Notes: generated from the letters alone by a model not told the origin. Counted from the first letter of the stretch, positions 17,118 through 25,370 are shown. The stretch: 64,000 bases of DNA from Thalassobacillus_A hwangdonensis (GCF_042675915.1 NZ_JBHTKL010000005.1:1054001-1118000), one strand, 5' to 3'. Numbers and translations: made by a program.

Positions 17118-18325
17118 AGCAGTGGAAAAAGGAGCTTCCCCTTCAACATAGAAAGAATTATGACACCTACTACACTGGAATTGCCATCTCAGCCATCCTG
17201 GCAATAATAATGGCTGCACCGGTAATGTTTGTATTGACAGGGATTCTTTCAGCTTTCGTCATCTTCAACAAACTCTATGATCGCTTTGCAGGGGAAGGAC
17301 TGGAGCTTCTCAATCCGAAACGGACGATTCGTATGTTTCCGGGAGATCAGGCTGATTTAAGCTTGACCTTCAAAAATAACTCCTCTGTTCCAATTCTGAA
17401 TGGAAAAATCAATTTCAGTTGCGGTTCTGTGGTGAAACCGTTGGAAAAAGGACTGGAGTCCGACCGGAATGGGCGATACCGATATCCCCTCCATCTTTTG
17501 AAGAAAGGCGAGTCCACCATCCGTATTCCTTTTCATGCAACGAGCCGAGGTACTGTGAATATCCAGCATGTTACATACGAATTTCCTCATTTGGTGAACT
17601 TCCATACTATTTTCATGAAGTTCACCCCTTGGATGAGAACGGAATTCATCGTCTATCCACAACCTAAAACCGTCCATGGCCTGGAAGAAGCGAATTACTT
17701 AGCGGAAGGAAACCAAACTGCGGTATTTTCACCTTTTGAAGACGTATTGACTCCTACAGGTACAAGGGATTATGTATCGTCTGATCCATTCCATCGGATT
17801 CATTGGAAAGCTTCTGCCAAACAACAGCAGCTTCAAACGAAAGTGTTGGAAAAGAAAGTGGATTACACGTGGGCAATCCTGCTCAACACGACAGAAACTA
17901 CGAGGCTCGGAAATACTTTTGTCAGTACGAAGCTTGAGGATCTGCTTTCTTATGCTACTTACCTCTGTCATGTAGCTGCTAAGAAAGGGTATGCTTCAGA
18001 GCTTCACCTGTCCTCTAGACGCCCTGGTAAAGTCCCTTACTTTCATTTGCCCGCAGGAGAGGGAAACCAGCATCTGAAACACTCACTTGAATTGCTGGCG
18101 CGAGTAAGAAATGACCATGCGTATATGAATTTCAAAGAAATGCTCCATCGATTCGATCACCATATCCATAAACCGATGTCGATCATCATCATGGGTGAAT
18201 GGACTGAGGAAACCTCCTTCTACGCCGCAAAATGGAAAGCGAAAGGTATGCGCGTCTTCCATGTCATCCCTAAAGAGGATCATGCGGTCATGACACTTGG
18301 AAGGCAAAAGGAGGTAATGGGATGA
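17114..18325 (+). CDS. DUF58 domain protein (YeaD-like)
   Basis: Protein of 403 residues with two N-terminal hydrophobic segments (about residues 20-55) and a large domain ending in DUF58. The DUF58 signature is GTRDYVSSDPFHRIHWKASA followed by QLQTKVLEKK. These proteins resemble von Willebrand factor A domains and work with MoxR ATPases. The GTG start overlaps the moxR stop (GTGA), so translation is coupled. Confidence 0.9.
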   Translation: MKQWKKELPLQHRKNYDTYYTGIAISAILAIIMAAPVMFVLTGILSAFVIFNKLYDRFAGEGLELLNPKRTIRMFPGDQADLSLTFKNNSSVPILNGKINFSCGSVVKPLEKGLESDRNGRYRYPLHLLKKGESTIRIPFHATSRGTVNIQHVTYEFPHLVNFHTIFMKFTPWMRTEFIVYPQPKTVHGLEEANYLAEGNQTAVFSPFEDVLTPTGTRDYVSSDPFHRIHWKASAKQQQLQTKVLEKKVDYTWAILLNTTETTRLGNTFVSTKLEDLLSYATYLCHVAAKKGYASELHLSSRRPGKVPYFHLPAGEGNQHLKHSLELLARVRNDHAYMNFKEMLHRFDHHIHKPMSIIIMGEWTEETSFYAAKWKAKGMRVFHVIPKEDHAVMTLGRQKEVMG

Positions 18326-19557
18326 ATGAAGGAAAAACAGGCATTGTGAAGGGATATCATTATCTCGGTGATGCATTGTTGTTCTATTATCTGATCGTTG
18401 CCATCTACGCTTTCCAGGGTGGATATCCATTTCTACCCTATTTGGGTGTCGTATTTCTTTCGTATCTGGCATTTGCGTTAGGAACTTCCAAGACTTCCAC
18501 CTACATGCCCTTCATTTTTCTGGCGCCTTTATTGATGATTGTCATGTTCCTGTTGGGTTTTCCGATCTACCTTGCGTTAGGGATACCGGTGCTGCTTAGC
18601 TGGAGATTTCTTATCCATGAAAAAGATCCGGATCGAAGCAATGAGACCTTTATCTTATTCTTCTCTCTGTTCGTTGCTATGATCGAGTTTTTCTTATTGG
18701 AAACATCGACAGTCGTATGGATGTGGAGTATTCAATTCACGGTTGTCGTCCTAGGTCATTTAGCATCCAACTACATGAAATTGTCTAAAAAAGAAAGAAG
18801 CGATGGAGCAGGAGTCATAGCTGGCTGGACTGCGGGACTCGCTTTACTGGCAGTTGCGGTCGCTTTATTGGACGACCTTTTCCGGTCAATCATCTCAATG
18901 ATCTATCAGGTCATCCTAGCTGGAGTGCTGCTTTTGATTGATGGTTTTATGTATGTCGTCAATGTGTTAGGGCTTGATTTCCGTATCAACTTGGAACCCC
19001 CACCTGAGCAAGGGAATGAAACCGAGGGTGGATTTGGAGAGATGAATGAAGAGGGAATGATGTTCGATGGTCAGGATAATGATTCGGAAAAATTGGTGGA
19101 GATGGTTAATTCCACAGTATTCTGGACGACAATAACTATTATTCTGGTTGCGATGATCATTGGTGCCTTTATTGTCTATAAATTGAGGAAGTATCGAAAT
19201 GTCCCATCTGATAAACATGAGGGAGTTTCCTATGAGTACGCTGAATATCCTGATGGACCACGGCGTTCGTTATGGAAACAGTGGCAAAACAAACCCGATG
19301 ATCCTGTCAGAAAGAAGTTTTTCGAGTTAGAGCAGTATGCTGCCAAAAAGAAAATGGGACGACAGCTTTATGAATCGATCGAGGATTGGTTCGCAAGACT
19401 GGGAATTGCCTCAGCGGGAGCAGAGATCTATCAAGTAGTGCGATACGGTGAACAGACCCTGAGCGAAAAAGAAACCCAACAAGCATACACCCAAATCGAA
19501 CAACTCAAACAAGAAATTAAACAAAAAGCATCAAAAAAGAAAAACACGAATCAGTAA
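18322..19557 (+). CDS. Membrane protein with C-terminal DUF4129 (YebA-like, no transglutaminase domain)
   Basis: Protein of 411 residues: about six hydrophobic segments up to residue 215, an acidic stretch with a further span near residue 270, and a cytoplasmic DUF4129 domain (ADWFARLGIASAGAEIYQVV-like region around residue 350, starting EDWFARLGIAS). B. subtilis YebA has a transglutaminase-like domain in the middle; I see none here and the protein is much shorter. The ATG overlaps the DUF58 stop (ATGA). Ends at a clear terminator. Confidence 0.8.
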   Translation: MNEGKTGIVKGYHYLGDALLFYYLIVAIYAFQGGYPFLPYLGVVFLSYLAFALGTSKTSTYMPFIFLAPLLMIVMFLLGFPIYLALGIPVLLSWRFLIHEKDPDRSNETFILFFSLFVAMIEFFLLETSTVVWMWSIQFTVVVLGHLASNYMKLSKKERSDGAGVIAGWTAGLALLAVAVALLDDLFRSIISMIYQVILAGVLLLIDGFMYVVNVLGLDFRINLEPPPEQGNETEGGFGEMNEEGMMFDGQDNDSEKLVEMVNSTVFWTTITIILVAMIIGAFIVYKLRKYRNVPSDKHEGVSYEYAEYPDGPRRSLWKQWQNKPDDPVRKKFFELEQYAAKKKMGRQLYESIEDWFARLGIASAGAEIYQVVRYGEQTLSEKETQQAYTQIEQLKQEIKQKASKKKNTNQ

Positions 19558-19564
19558 ACTGTGT

Positions 19565-19606
19565 AAGCCCCAGCCAATTCACAAATATGGCTGGGGCTTT
19601 CTTTTT
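19565..19606 (+). terminator. Terminator of the moxR operon
   Basis: AAGCCCCAGCCA pairs with TGGCTGGGGCTT around an 11-base loop, followed by CTTTTTG. Confidence 0.9.
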
Positions 19607-19725
19607 GTAGGAAATGAGAATAGTACAATCCTCCCTGGGAAACGGTCCTTTTGTAACTAAGAGAACCACTCCTTTTCCAATATACTGTAAGTAACACAAC
19701 ATTCTACTATAGGAAGGAGAAACAA

Positions 19726-21162
19726 ATGAGGGGGATTTTATTTGTAATGATTGTATTCGCAATGGTGGTACTTCCAAACCAGGCAGACGCAGGGGAAGTT
19801 GATCCAAATAAATCACCTGTCCTATTCATTCATGGGTTGAACAGTTCATCAAGCACATGGTACGAAGACAATGACATGTATGAAACCGTCCGTTCCCAAG
19901 GTTTCGAGACTGCATTCATCGACTTGAATCCAGACAAAGACATGTGGACGAATGGCCAATTGCTGGCGGAGAAACTTCAGGAAATCTATCAGCATTTTGG
20001 GGAGAAGGTCGTCATAGTAGCACATAGCAAAGGTGGGGTCGATGCACAGGCTGCTTTGGTTCATTACGGGGCTCATCCTTATGTTGAGCGCGTCATTACA
20101 TTATCTTCCCCTCACAAAGGTTCTGAGCTGGCGAATCTTGCTCACAGCTCTTGGGCAGGATGGCTTGCAGATATTCTTGGTAACCGGAGTGAAGCTACTT
20201 ACGCGTTACAGACTGGCTATATGAGCTACTTCCGAGATGAAACAGACAACCATGAACTTGTTTCTGCCAATCCGATCTATACCTTTGGCGGGACAGGATG
20301 GGGACCGTTCTGGGGGTCGCTTTTCTATGGTGGGATGTACTTGAATCAGTTCGGATCGAATGATGGGGCTGTTACAGTTGCGAGCTCCCGTCTGTCCTAT
20401 GCACAGGAAATAAAAGTAGATGACTGGGACCATTATGAAATCAAAGAGGGAAATGCCACTTTTACTTACTTTGAACCTTATTTATATGAAGCAGCTCCAT
20501 TAAGTTCCTTCGAATCTGTGCCATTCGTGGAGGAGGAAGCATCTTTGGCATATGGGAATTACCAGCACGGTGGAAGCCACAAAAGGAAAGCGATTGAAGG
20601 TTTCTTTGTAGAGGACGGAGTGGAAGAAATCACGGTTGAGTGGATCAGCAACAGGAAGGATACGGACTTAGAACTTATTGAACCAGCAGGTAACCAAATG
20701 TACAGTAATTTTAAAGTGGCTTCTGATGAAAGTGACGTATTCAAAGGTGCTTATCGTCACGAACTGACAATTGAAAACCCTGTACCTGGATGTTGGAAGT
20801 TATCTGCATCCAATGACCAAGGGGAAGATTACTTTTTTCAGGTGAACTTTGATAGTGCTGCGAATCGTCAAATCGATGTTGCGGTGGAGGACGGAACACA
20901 TTCATCCGTTGCTTTCGCTTCTTCTCATCTGAAAGAGATCAAGGCGACGATCAGAGTGAATCACTTGAAAAAAGGCAAACCGGAAGCAACAAGCATTCTA
21001 TTTAAAAGAGAGAAGAACAGTAAAGTGACTTTGAAGTACAGTGGTGAGGGCGTGTATAACCTTACCATCGATGTGACAGGAAAAACGCCAAAAGGCAACT
21101 TGTTCAACAGGACAGTGGTCACTTCCGTGTACTTGGATGATAAAGGAAATATCCATCGATAA
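19726..21162 (+). CDS. Secreted lipase/esterase with C-terminal beta-rich region
   Basis: Exported alpha/beta hydrolase of 478 residues. A signal peptide of about 22 residues ends ...NQADA. The mature part starts at the oxyanion strand SPVLFIHGLNSSSSTWYE. The nucleophile elbow is VAHSKGGVDAQ (Ser in A-H-S-K-G), the acid is likely the Asp in GSNDGAVTVASS, and the His is in DDWDHYEIKEG. After about residue 270 comes a domain of unknown type with beta-sandwich-like content. Similar to extracellular triacylglycerol lipases/esterases; the substrate is unproven. AGGAAGGAG precedes the ATG. Confidence 0.85.
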   Translation: MRGILFVMIVFAMVVLPNQADAGEVDPNKSPVLFIHGLNSSSSTWYEDNDMYETVRSQGFETAFIDLNPDKDMWTNGQLLAEKLQEIYQHFGEKVVIVAHSKGGVDAQAALVHYGAHPYVERVITLSSPHKGSELANLAHSSWAGWLADILGNRSEATYALQTGYMSYFRDETDNHELVSANPIYTFGGTGWGPFWGSLFYGGMYLNQFGSNDGAVTVASSRLSYAQEIKVDDWDHYEIKEGNATFTYFEPYLYEAAPLSSFESVPFVEEEASLAYGNYQHGGSHKRKAIEGFFVEDGVEEITVEWISNRKDTDLELIEPAGNQMYSNFKVASDESDVFKGAYRHELTIENPVPGCWKLSASNDQGEDYFFQVNFDSAANRQIDVAVEDGTHSSVAFASSHLKEIKATIRVNHLKKGKPEATSILFKREKNSKVTLKYSGEGVYNLTIDVTGKTPKGNLFNRTVVTSVYLDDKGNIHR

Positions 21163-21233
21163 TTCTAAGTTTGAGTGAACTCATTTGCGGAAACATAAAG
21201 ACTAGACGTAAAAATTTTACGCAAAGGGGTAGA

Positions 21234-22049
21234 TTGAAGCTTATGGATATGAACAAAGAACTGAAAAAAATGGAAAGTGTATATTTAGAAAAACCGCACC
21301 GAGTTTTTACGATGTATCTGAATACAGATCCTTCTGATCCTGATCAGCAAGGCGGAGAATGGAAAATCCACTTGAAGAATGGTTTGAACAACTTCGAAAG
21401 TTACCTACAGGAAGATGGAGATTCTGATGAGAAGCGTAACTTCTGGGCCATTAAAGAGAAAGTGGAAAAGTACGTAGAAGAAAATGAACAGCAGTTCGCT
21501 AAAAGCCTGGTCATCATTGCAGCATCTGATGATTCGATCTGGTTTGCGGAGCGCTTGCAGATGCCGGTTAAGACCGAGTTCTTCTGGGAGGAAACAGCAA
21601 AACTTGATCAACTGCGTACAATGTATGAAACATTTCCGAAAACAGGGTTGATTCTGACTCAGAAAACCCAAGTTAAAACGATCGATGCAGAGCTTGGTCG
21701 ACTGAAAGATACCAATCTTTATGAACTGGACCTGGATACAGAAGATTGGCGTCAGCACACCGGTCCACACCGTGCACAGCCATCGATGGGTTCCGGCGGT
21801 AAAAGCACGAAGCAGGATCAATTCGAGGAACGTTTCGATGCCAATCGCCACCGCTGGTATAAGAGTCTTGCATCAAAGCTGGACAAGCTTGCCAAAGATA
21901 ACGGATGGGAACGCATCTATATGGTCGGCGATAAAGAAGAAACGAAAGATCTCGATAGCAATATGAATAAAGAAGTGACAGCTTTTGTAAATAAAAATCT
22001 GCTTGATCATACCGAAATGGATGTCATTGAGGAAGTTGTGCTTAAATAA
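21234..22049 (+). CDS. VLRF1-family (Vms1-like/aeRF1-type) release-factor homologue
   Basis: Protein of about 271 residues with the fold of eukaryotic/archaeal release factor 1, of the bacterial VLRF1 group. Related eukaryotic Vms1/ANKZF1 proteins cut peptidyl-tRNA on stalled ribosomes, so a role in ribosome rescue is plausible but inferred. The region SMGSGGKSTKQDQFEERFDA followed by NRHRWYK matches the loop and helix that take the place of the GGQ segment. AAAGGGG favours the TTG at 21234 (MKLMDMNKE...); the ATG at 21243 is the alternative. Confidence 0.75.
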   Translation: MKLMDMNKELKKMESVYLEKPHRVFTMYLNTDPSDPDQQGGEWKIHLKNGLNNFESYLQEDGDSDEKRNFWAIKEKVEKYVEENEQQFAKSLVIIAASDDSIWFAERLQMPVKTEFFWEETAKLDQLRTMYETFPKTGLILTQKTQVKTIDAELGRLKDTNLYELDLDTEDWRQHTGPHRAQPSMGSGGKSTKQDQFEERFDANRHRWYKSLASKLDKLAKDNGWERIYMVGDKEETKDLDSNMNKEVTAFVNKNLLDHTEMDVIEEVVLK

Positions 22050-22062
22050 GCAGAAAAGACTC

Positions 22063-22103
22063 AGGAGAGCAGCCTCCGAATGTGGAGGCTGCTCTCCTTT
22101 TTT
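22063..22103 (+). terminator. Terminator behind the VLRF1 gene
   Basis: Perfect 15-bp stem AGGAGAGCAGCCTCC / GGAGGCTGCTCTCCT, six-base loop, T-run. Confidence 0.95.
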
Positions 22104-22361
22104 ATTTGCTAGGAAATTTTAATTTGCCTTTTTATGGATGGAGATCTGATGGAGTGTAAAAGCTTTATACCGATTTATCCCATTCTCATAGGGATAAAAA
22201 AATTTCATCATAAAATTTTCTTCGTATAATTTTGTTAAAAAACCTGTACCTGCGCGGATTGTTATACACTCCTGCACGCTGTGTGTTAAACTATTATTTG
22301 AGAATAATTACAAACCAGCATCAATCTTTTAAGAAATATTCATAGATTGCAAGGTGATATT
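22104..22361. other. AT-rich leader region before the B12/STAS operon
   Basis: About 260 bases without a gene. It holds a 7-bp inverted repeat TTATCCC/GGGATAA (22175-22197), a possible operator, and AT-rich sequence in which I could not pick a promoter with confidence. The operon's first Shine-Dalgarno (AAGGTGAT) is at the end. Confidence 0.4.
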
Positions 22362-22667
22362 ATGTACATTGTTGATTCAATCGTCACAGTGCCTGAACAT
22401 AAGGCAGACGAACTAATAGAAGTTTATCGCAACAGGAGCAGATCCGTCGATAAAGCGGACGGATTCCACTCATTCCAGCTCCTGCAGAATGATAAGAAAC
22501 CAGGAGAACTTACGGTGCATATGGAATGGCTCACTAAAGACGACTACTTGAAGTGGGTTCGCAGTGAGGATTTCAAACGTATCCATGAACTGGAGAAGAA
22601 ATATCCTGATCAGGAACTGGCGAATATTGTACCTAAAGTCAATAAATATAAGGTGGTGGCGGAATGA
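22362..22667 (+). CDS. ABM-fold monooxygenase, IsdG/HmoA-like
   Basis: Small dimeric alpha+beta barrel protein of 101 residues of the antibiotic-biosynthesis-monooxygenase superfamily. It starts MYIVDSIVTVPEHKADELIE and carries TVHMEWLTKDDYLKWVRS with FKRIHE, the typical W...S..F...H pattern of heme-degrading or quinol-type monooxygenases. Heme cleavage is possible but not shown. First gene of a tight four-gene operon; its stop overlaps the next start by four bases. A longer frame begins at 22347, but AAGGTGAT fixes 22362. Confidence 0.78.
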   Translation: MYIVDSIVTVPEHKADELIEVYRNRSRSVDKADGFHSFQLLQNDKKPGELTVHMEWLTKDDYLKWVRSEDFKRIHELEKKYPDQELANIVPKVNKYKVVAE

Positions 22668-23017
22668 AAGCCTCCACGAAGAACCGCCTCGTATCCCTTA
22701 TTGTAGAAGATATTTACCGAGCGTACCCTGACCTTGTGGAAAGGTTCGGGGAGAACGGAAGAGAACGGACATACGAAGATAACTACCATCACCTGGACCA
22801 CTTGGAAACTGCTTTTCAAATGGATAATGTCACATTTTTCCTCGACTATACCATGTGGTTGAACAATGTGCTGACATCCAGGGGAGTAGGCACCGAACTG
22901 ATCATTGATAATTACCAACGGTTGATTCAAATCCTAGATGATTGCGAAATGGAAGAAGAAGCAGAAAAACAGGCATACATCGAGTATTTGAAACAGGGGA
23001 TCACAGTTTTGTCCTAA
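22664..23017 (+). CDS. Small helical protein of the B12/STAS operon, unknown family
   Basis: Protein of 117 residues, predicted mostly helical, acidic C-terminus. The pattern ERFGENGRERTYEDNYHHLD, then DYTMWLNNVLTSRG, is reminiscent of the N-terminal helical part of some larger B12-binding proteins (from memory, unverified) and of the globin-like N-terminus of RsbR proteins. His-rich NYHHLDHLE could bind a ligand or metal. It starts inside the ABM stop codon (ATGA), so it is translated with it. Function unknown; probably a partner domain of the B12-binding protein next door. Confidence 0.75.
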   Translation: MKASTKNRLVSLIVEDIYRAYPDLVERFGENGRERTYEDNYHHLDHLETAFQMDNVTFFLDYTMWLNNVLTSRGVGTELIIDNYQRLIQILDDCEMEEEAEKQAYIEYLKQGITVLS

Positions 23018-23041
23018 CCGTTCCATTGAGAGGTGAACAAG

Positions 23042-23701
23042 TTGAGTGAAATGCATATCCGATTAGCGGAACTTTTCCTATCCGGAGAAGAAGAAACTGC
23101 TGTTGATTTTATAGAGAAGCATCTGAATGAACATCCACGAATGTATTTATACGAAGATATCATTACCCCAGCTATGTACCATATCGGAGAGCTGTGGGAG
23201 AACAATGAGATTTCTGTGGCTGATGAACATTTGGCAACTGCTGTATGTGATTTCGTTTTATCGAAAATTGAAAATACTTCGTATCCAATGAGCACGAAAA
23301 AGCTTGGGGATCGGAAAGTGATGCTGCTCGGCATTGAAAATGAGCGTCACTATATCGGTCTGAAAATGGTTTCCAGCTACTTCAAAGAAAAGAATTGGAG
23401 GGTAAGGTATTTGGGCCCTGACCTTCCGATCGACCATGCCATCAAGCAGATTGATAAATGGAAGCCTGACGTCATAGGATTGTCTGCAGCATTGTCCTAT
23501 CGACTGCCAGTGCTGAAAGTTTTTATCGAAAGATTCTCAAAGTTGGAATGGCAACCGGATATTTTAGTTGGCGGACGAATCACCCGAAAATATGACCTGA
23601 CTGACATGTATGATGATCATGTTCACTTCATTCGAGGACTGAATGATTTAGATAAATGGCTTGTAGATAGGAAAGAGGGCATCAAGGATGGAACGAGTTG
23701 A
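23042..23701 (+). CDS. Cobalamin-binding sensor-type protein with Wx9EH motif
   Basis: Protein of 219 residues with two parts: a four-helix B12-binding-2 domain (residues 1-85) and a Rossmann-like B12-binding domain (from about 90). The helical domain contains W-ENNEISVAD-EH, which fits the Wx9EH signature of CarH/LitR photoreceptors, where Trp covers the adenosyl group. The Rossmann part has ENERHYIGLKMVSS, a D/E-x-H-x-x-G cobalt-ligand motif with Glu for Asp, then YLGPDLPIDHAI and VIGLSAALSYRL. No DNA-binding domain and no enzyme partner are present. GAGAGGTG favours the TTG at 23042. Confidence 0.85.
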   Translation: MSEMHIRLAELFLSGEEETAVDFIEKHLNEHPRMYLYEDIITPAMYHIGELWENNEISVADEHLATAVCDFVLSKIENTSYPMSTKKLGDRKVMLLGIENERHYIGLKMVSSYFKEKNWRVRYLGPDLPIDHAIKQIDKWKPDVIGLSAALSYRLPVLKVFIERFSKLEWQPDILVGGRITRKYDLTDMYDDHVHFIRGLNDLDKWLVDRKEGIKDGTS

Positions 23702-24449
23702 GCACTTTTTTGCTATACCCTACTTGGGTATCAATAAATACTTTCAAATTCAATACTTTTCCAGCGAAGTGGAACAGCTGACCGTTTTAAAAGATAATTT
23801 CCTTGATATGCTGGATGATGAAAGCAGAGAAAAAGTTCAAAAATGGCTGACACCTTCGATGAAAAAGGTGAAAGTTGAAGTGAATGTGAAGCCTCTCCAG
23901 GCAGACGCCGATCCGATCGTAGCTGATATCCATGCACGGTGGCATAATGACCTTCAAGCGGATATCATGGTGATCAAGCGTGATGAAAAGCTGATAAGAG
24001 TAACAGATTCCTTGAATCAACTTCAGTATCGATTGAATGATACCAATTTTGAACTGCTGGAAGAAAAAGAGAAGCTTGAACAGGCAATCATCGAGAACAA
24101 TCGCTTATCTGCTCCTTTCATTACGTTGACAAATGAGACAGCACTTGTACCTATTTTCGGTGAAATCAGTGTGGAAAAGTTACATGCGATCGAGTCCCAT
24201 TTATTGTTTGAAGTGCAGGAGAATGATGTGGATCGTCTGTTATTCGATTTTACCGCAGTAGGGGAAATGGAGAAAGAAGGCTTCCTTGTGCTGCAGAATC
24301 TGATCCAATCGCTTTTTTATATGGGATGCGAAGTAGCATTTGTAGGGATACAGCCGAAACAGGCGCAGCATATGCATCATATGAAAATGAAGTTCGACAT
24401 CACGTATTTGACTTCACTTCATCAGGCACTCCAAAAATACTGCAAATAA
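23688..24449 (+). CDS. RsbR-like STAS protein without the usual phospho-threonines
   Basis: Protein of 253 residues: an N-terminal sensor-like part, a coiled-coil near residues 105-140 (RLNDTNFELLEEKEKLEQA), and a C-terminal STAS domain. The STAS start NRLSAPFITLTNETALVPIF and the core FDFTAVGEMEKEGFLVLQ resemble RsbR co-antagonists of stressosomes. The threonines phosphorylated in RsbRA (LSTP and VDT) are here Ala (LSAP) and Lys (MEK). It overlaps the B12 gene by 14 bases, so the pair is coupled and may form a signalling unit. No RsbT or RsbS gene is nearby. Confidence 0.82.
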   Translation: MERVEHFFAIPYLGINKYFQIQYFSSEVEQLTVLKDNFLDMLDDESREKVQKWLTPSMKKVKVEVNVKPLQADADPIVADIHARWHNDLQADIMVIKRDEKLIRVTDSLNQLQYRLNDTNFELLEEKEKLEQAIIENNRLSAPFITLTNETALVPIFGEISVEKLHAIESHLLFEVQENDVDRLLFDFTAVGEMEKEGFLVLQNLIQSLFYMGCEVAFVGIQPKQAQHMHHMKMKFDITYLTSLHQALQKYCK

Positions 24450-24489
24450 AAACCCGTGTTTCCTGTTATCAACAGAATCACGGGTTTTG
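24449..24489 (+). terminator. Convergent terminator after the STAS gene
   Basis: AAAACCCGTG pairs with CACGGGTTTT, with an inner CTGT/ACAG hairpin. It lies between the STAS gene and the convergent HesB-like gene and can serve both. Confidence 0.85.
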
Positions 24490-24494
24490 TGTAC

Positions 24495-24767
24495 TCAGCA
24501 TTCGTCCGCAGGAATACCTGCCAGGACTAAGCCATGTTCTCTTTTTTCCAAGCGCAGTTGACTCACCATCTGTTGGACATTAGGATCAATCGCTACTTGG
24601 ATGTCATTGATGGATTCGATTCGATCATCTTCTTCTGGCCCATCCAGGGTCAGTCCTAATTGTGGACCCCCTCAGCCAATGCCAGCAAGAAACAACCGAA
24701 TGCCCTCTGCATCATTTTCAGTCAGAATCTGTTGGATTTCATGCTTCGCTTCATCTGTAATCTGCAT
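24495..24767 (-). CDS. HesB/IscA-like protein with in-frame TGA at the conserved Cys (selenoprotein candidate or pseudogene)
   Basis: Ninety codons on the minus strand from an ATG behind AGGAGTGAGCGACC. The product starts MQITDEAKHEIQQILTEN and would be a small Fe-S biogenesis protein of the HesB/IscA group. Codon 32 (24674-24672) is TGA, inside LFLAGIG-TGA-GGPQLGLTL, exactly where relatives have a cysteine (GCGGP). The frame stays open and well composed for 58 more codons to the stop at 24495. HesB-like proteins are a known selenoprotein family with Sec at this place. A hairpin GGGGTC/GACCCT begins two bases after TGA but lacks an obvious G at the start of its loop. Either UGA is read as selenocysteine or the gene has a single stop mutation. 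Confidence 0.7.
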
Positions 24768-24875
24768 TGGTCGCTCACTCCTTTATCTAACTTCATCATA
24801 CGTCATATGGTATGTTGCTTCAAGTGTCCTGCATGTCATTAGCTTCCCCGAAAATAATTGTTTTCATCGTTTTGG

Positions 24876-24895
24876 ATATACTTTATAGGGTATAT
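24876..24895. promoter_or_regulatory. Possible CsoR operator upstream of the DUF302 gene
   Basis: ATATAC-TTTATAGG-GTATAT is a 20-bp inverted repeat containing GGGTAT, of the same length as the candidate operator before csoR. It sits about 37 bases before the DUF302 start. Confidence 0.5.
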
Positions 24896-24931
24896 AAATT
24901 TGTGAAGACAATTATTAAGGGAGGATTAGCT

Positions 24932-25315
24932 ATGTTTCATTATACGGTAGAAACTTCACGTAGTGTCCAGGCAGCGGTTGAAGCTTTGGAAGATGCTCTT
25001 AAGAGCGAGAAATTCGGAGTGCTGTGGGATTTCAATGTAAAAGAGACTTTGAATGGTAAAGGATTTGATTTTAATCAATCCATGCGTATCTTAGAAGTAT
25101 GCAATCCTGAAGAAGCTAACAAGGTATTAGCTGAAAACGAATTAGTCAGCTACTTTTTACCTTGTAAAGTAGTTGTTTATGAAAGTGATGGGAAGACAAA
25201 AATAGGGATGCCTAAACCGACAGAGCTTATCCGCTTCCTTGATGATGCTAAATTGAACGGAATCGCGGAAGATATTGAGCAACGTATGATTGCAACGATT
25301 GATTCAGTAAAATGA
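24932..25315 (+). CDS. DUF302 domain protein
   Basis: Protein of 127 residues of the DUF302 family. Pattern: ETSRSVQAAVEALEDALKSE, FGVLWDFNVKETL, then RILEVCNPEEANKVL and YFLPCKVVVYES. DUF302 proteins are small cytoplasmic proteins, sometimes found with metal or redox stress genes; the biochemical role is unknown. It precedes csoR on the same strand, separated by a terminator, and has its own candidate operator. GGGAGG fixes the ATG; the longer frame to 24812 has no Shine-Dalgarno. Confidence 0.85.
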   Translation: MFHYTVETSRSVQAAVEALEDALKSEKFGVLWDFNVKETLNGKGFDFNQSMRILEVCNPEEANKVLAENELVSYFLPCKVVVYESDGKTKIGMPKPTELIRFLDDAKLNGIAEDIEQRMIATIDSVK

Positions 25316-25370
25316 TTGTTCCTAAACTTTATTTGTATATGGGAGGCATTGTTCGCCTTCTTCGCTTTGG

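Noticed and set aside
24646..24670. Treating the hairpin after the HesB TGA as proof of a SECIS element
   Set aside because: Distance and stem are acceptable, but the loop lacks the G expected near its start, so it only keeps the question open.
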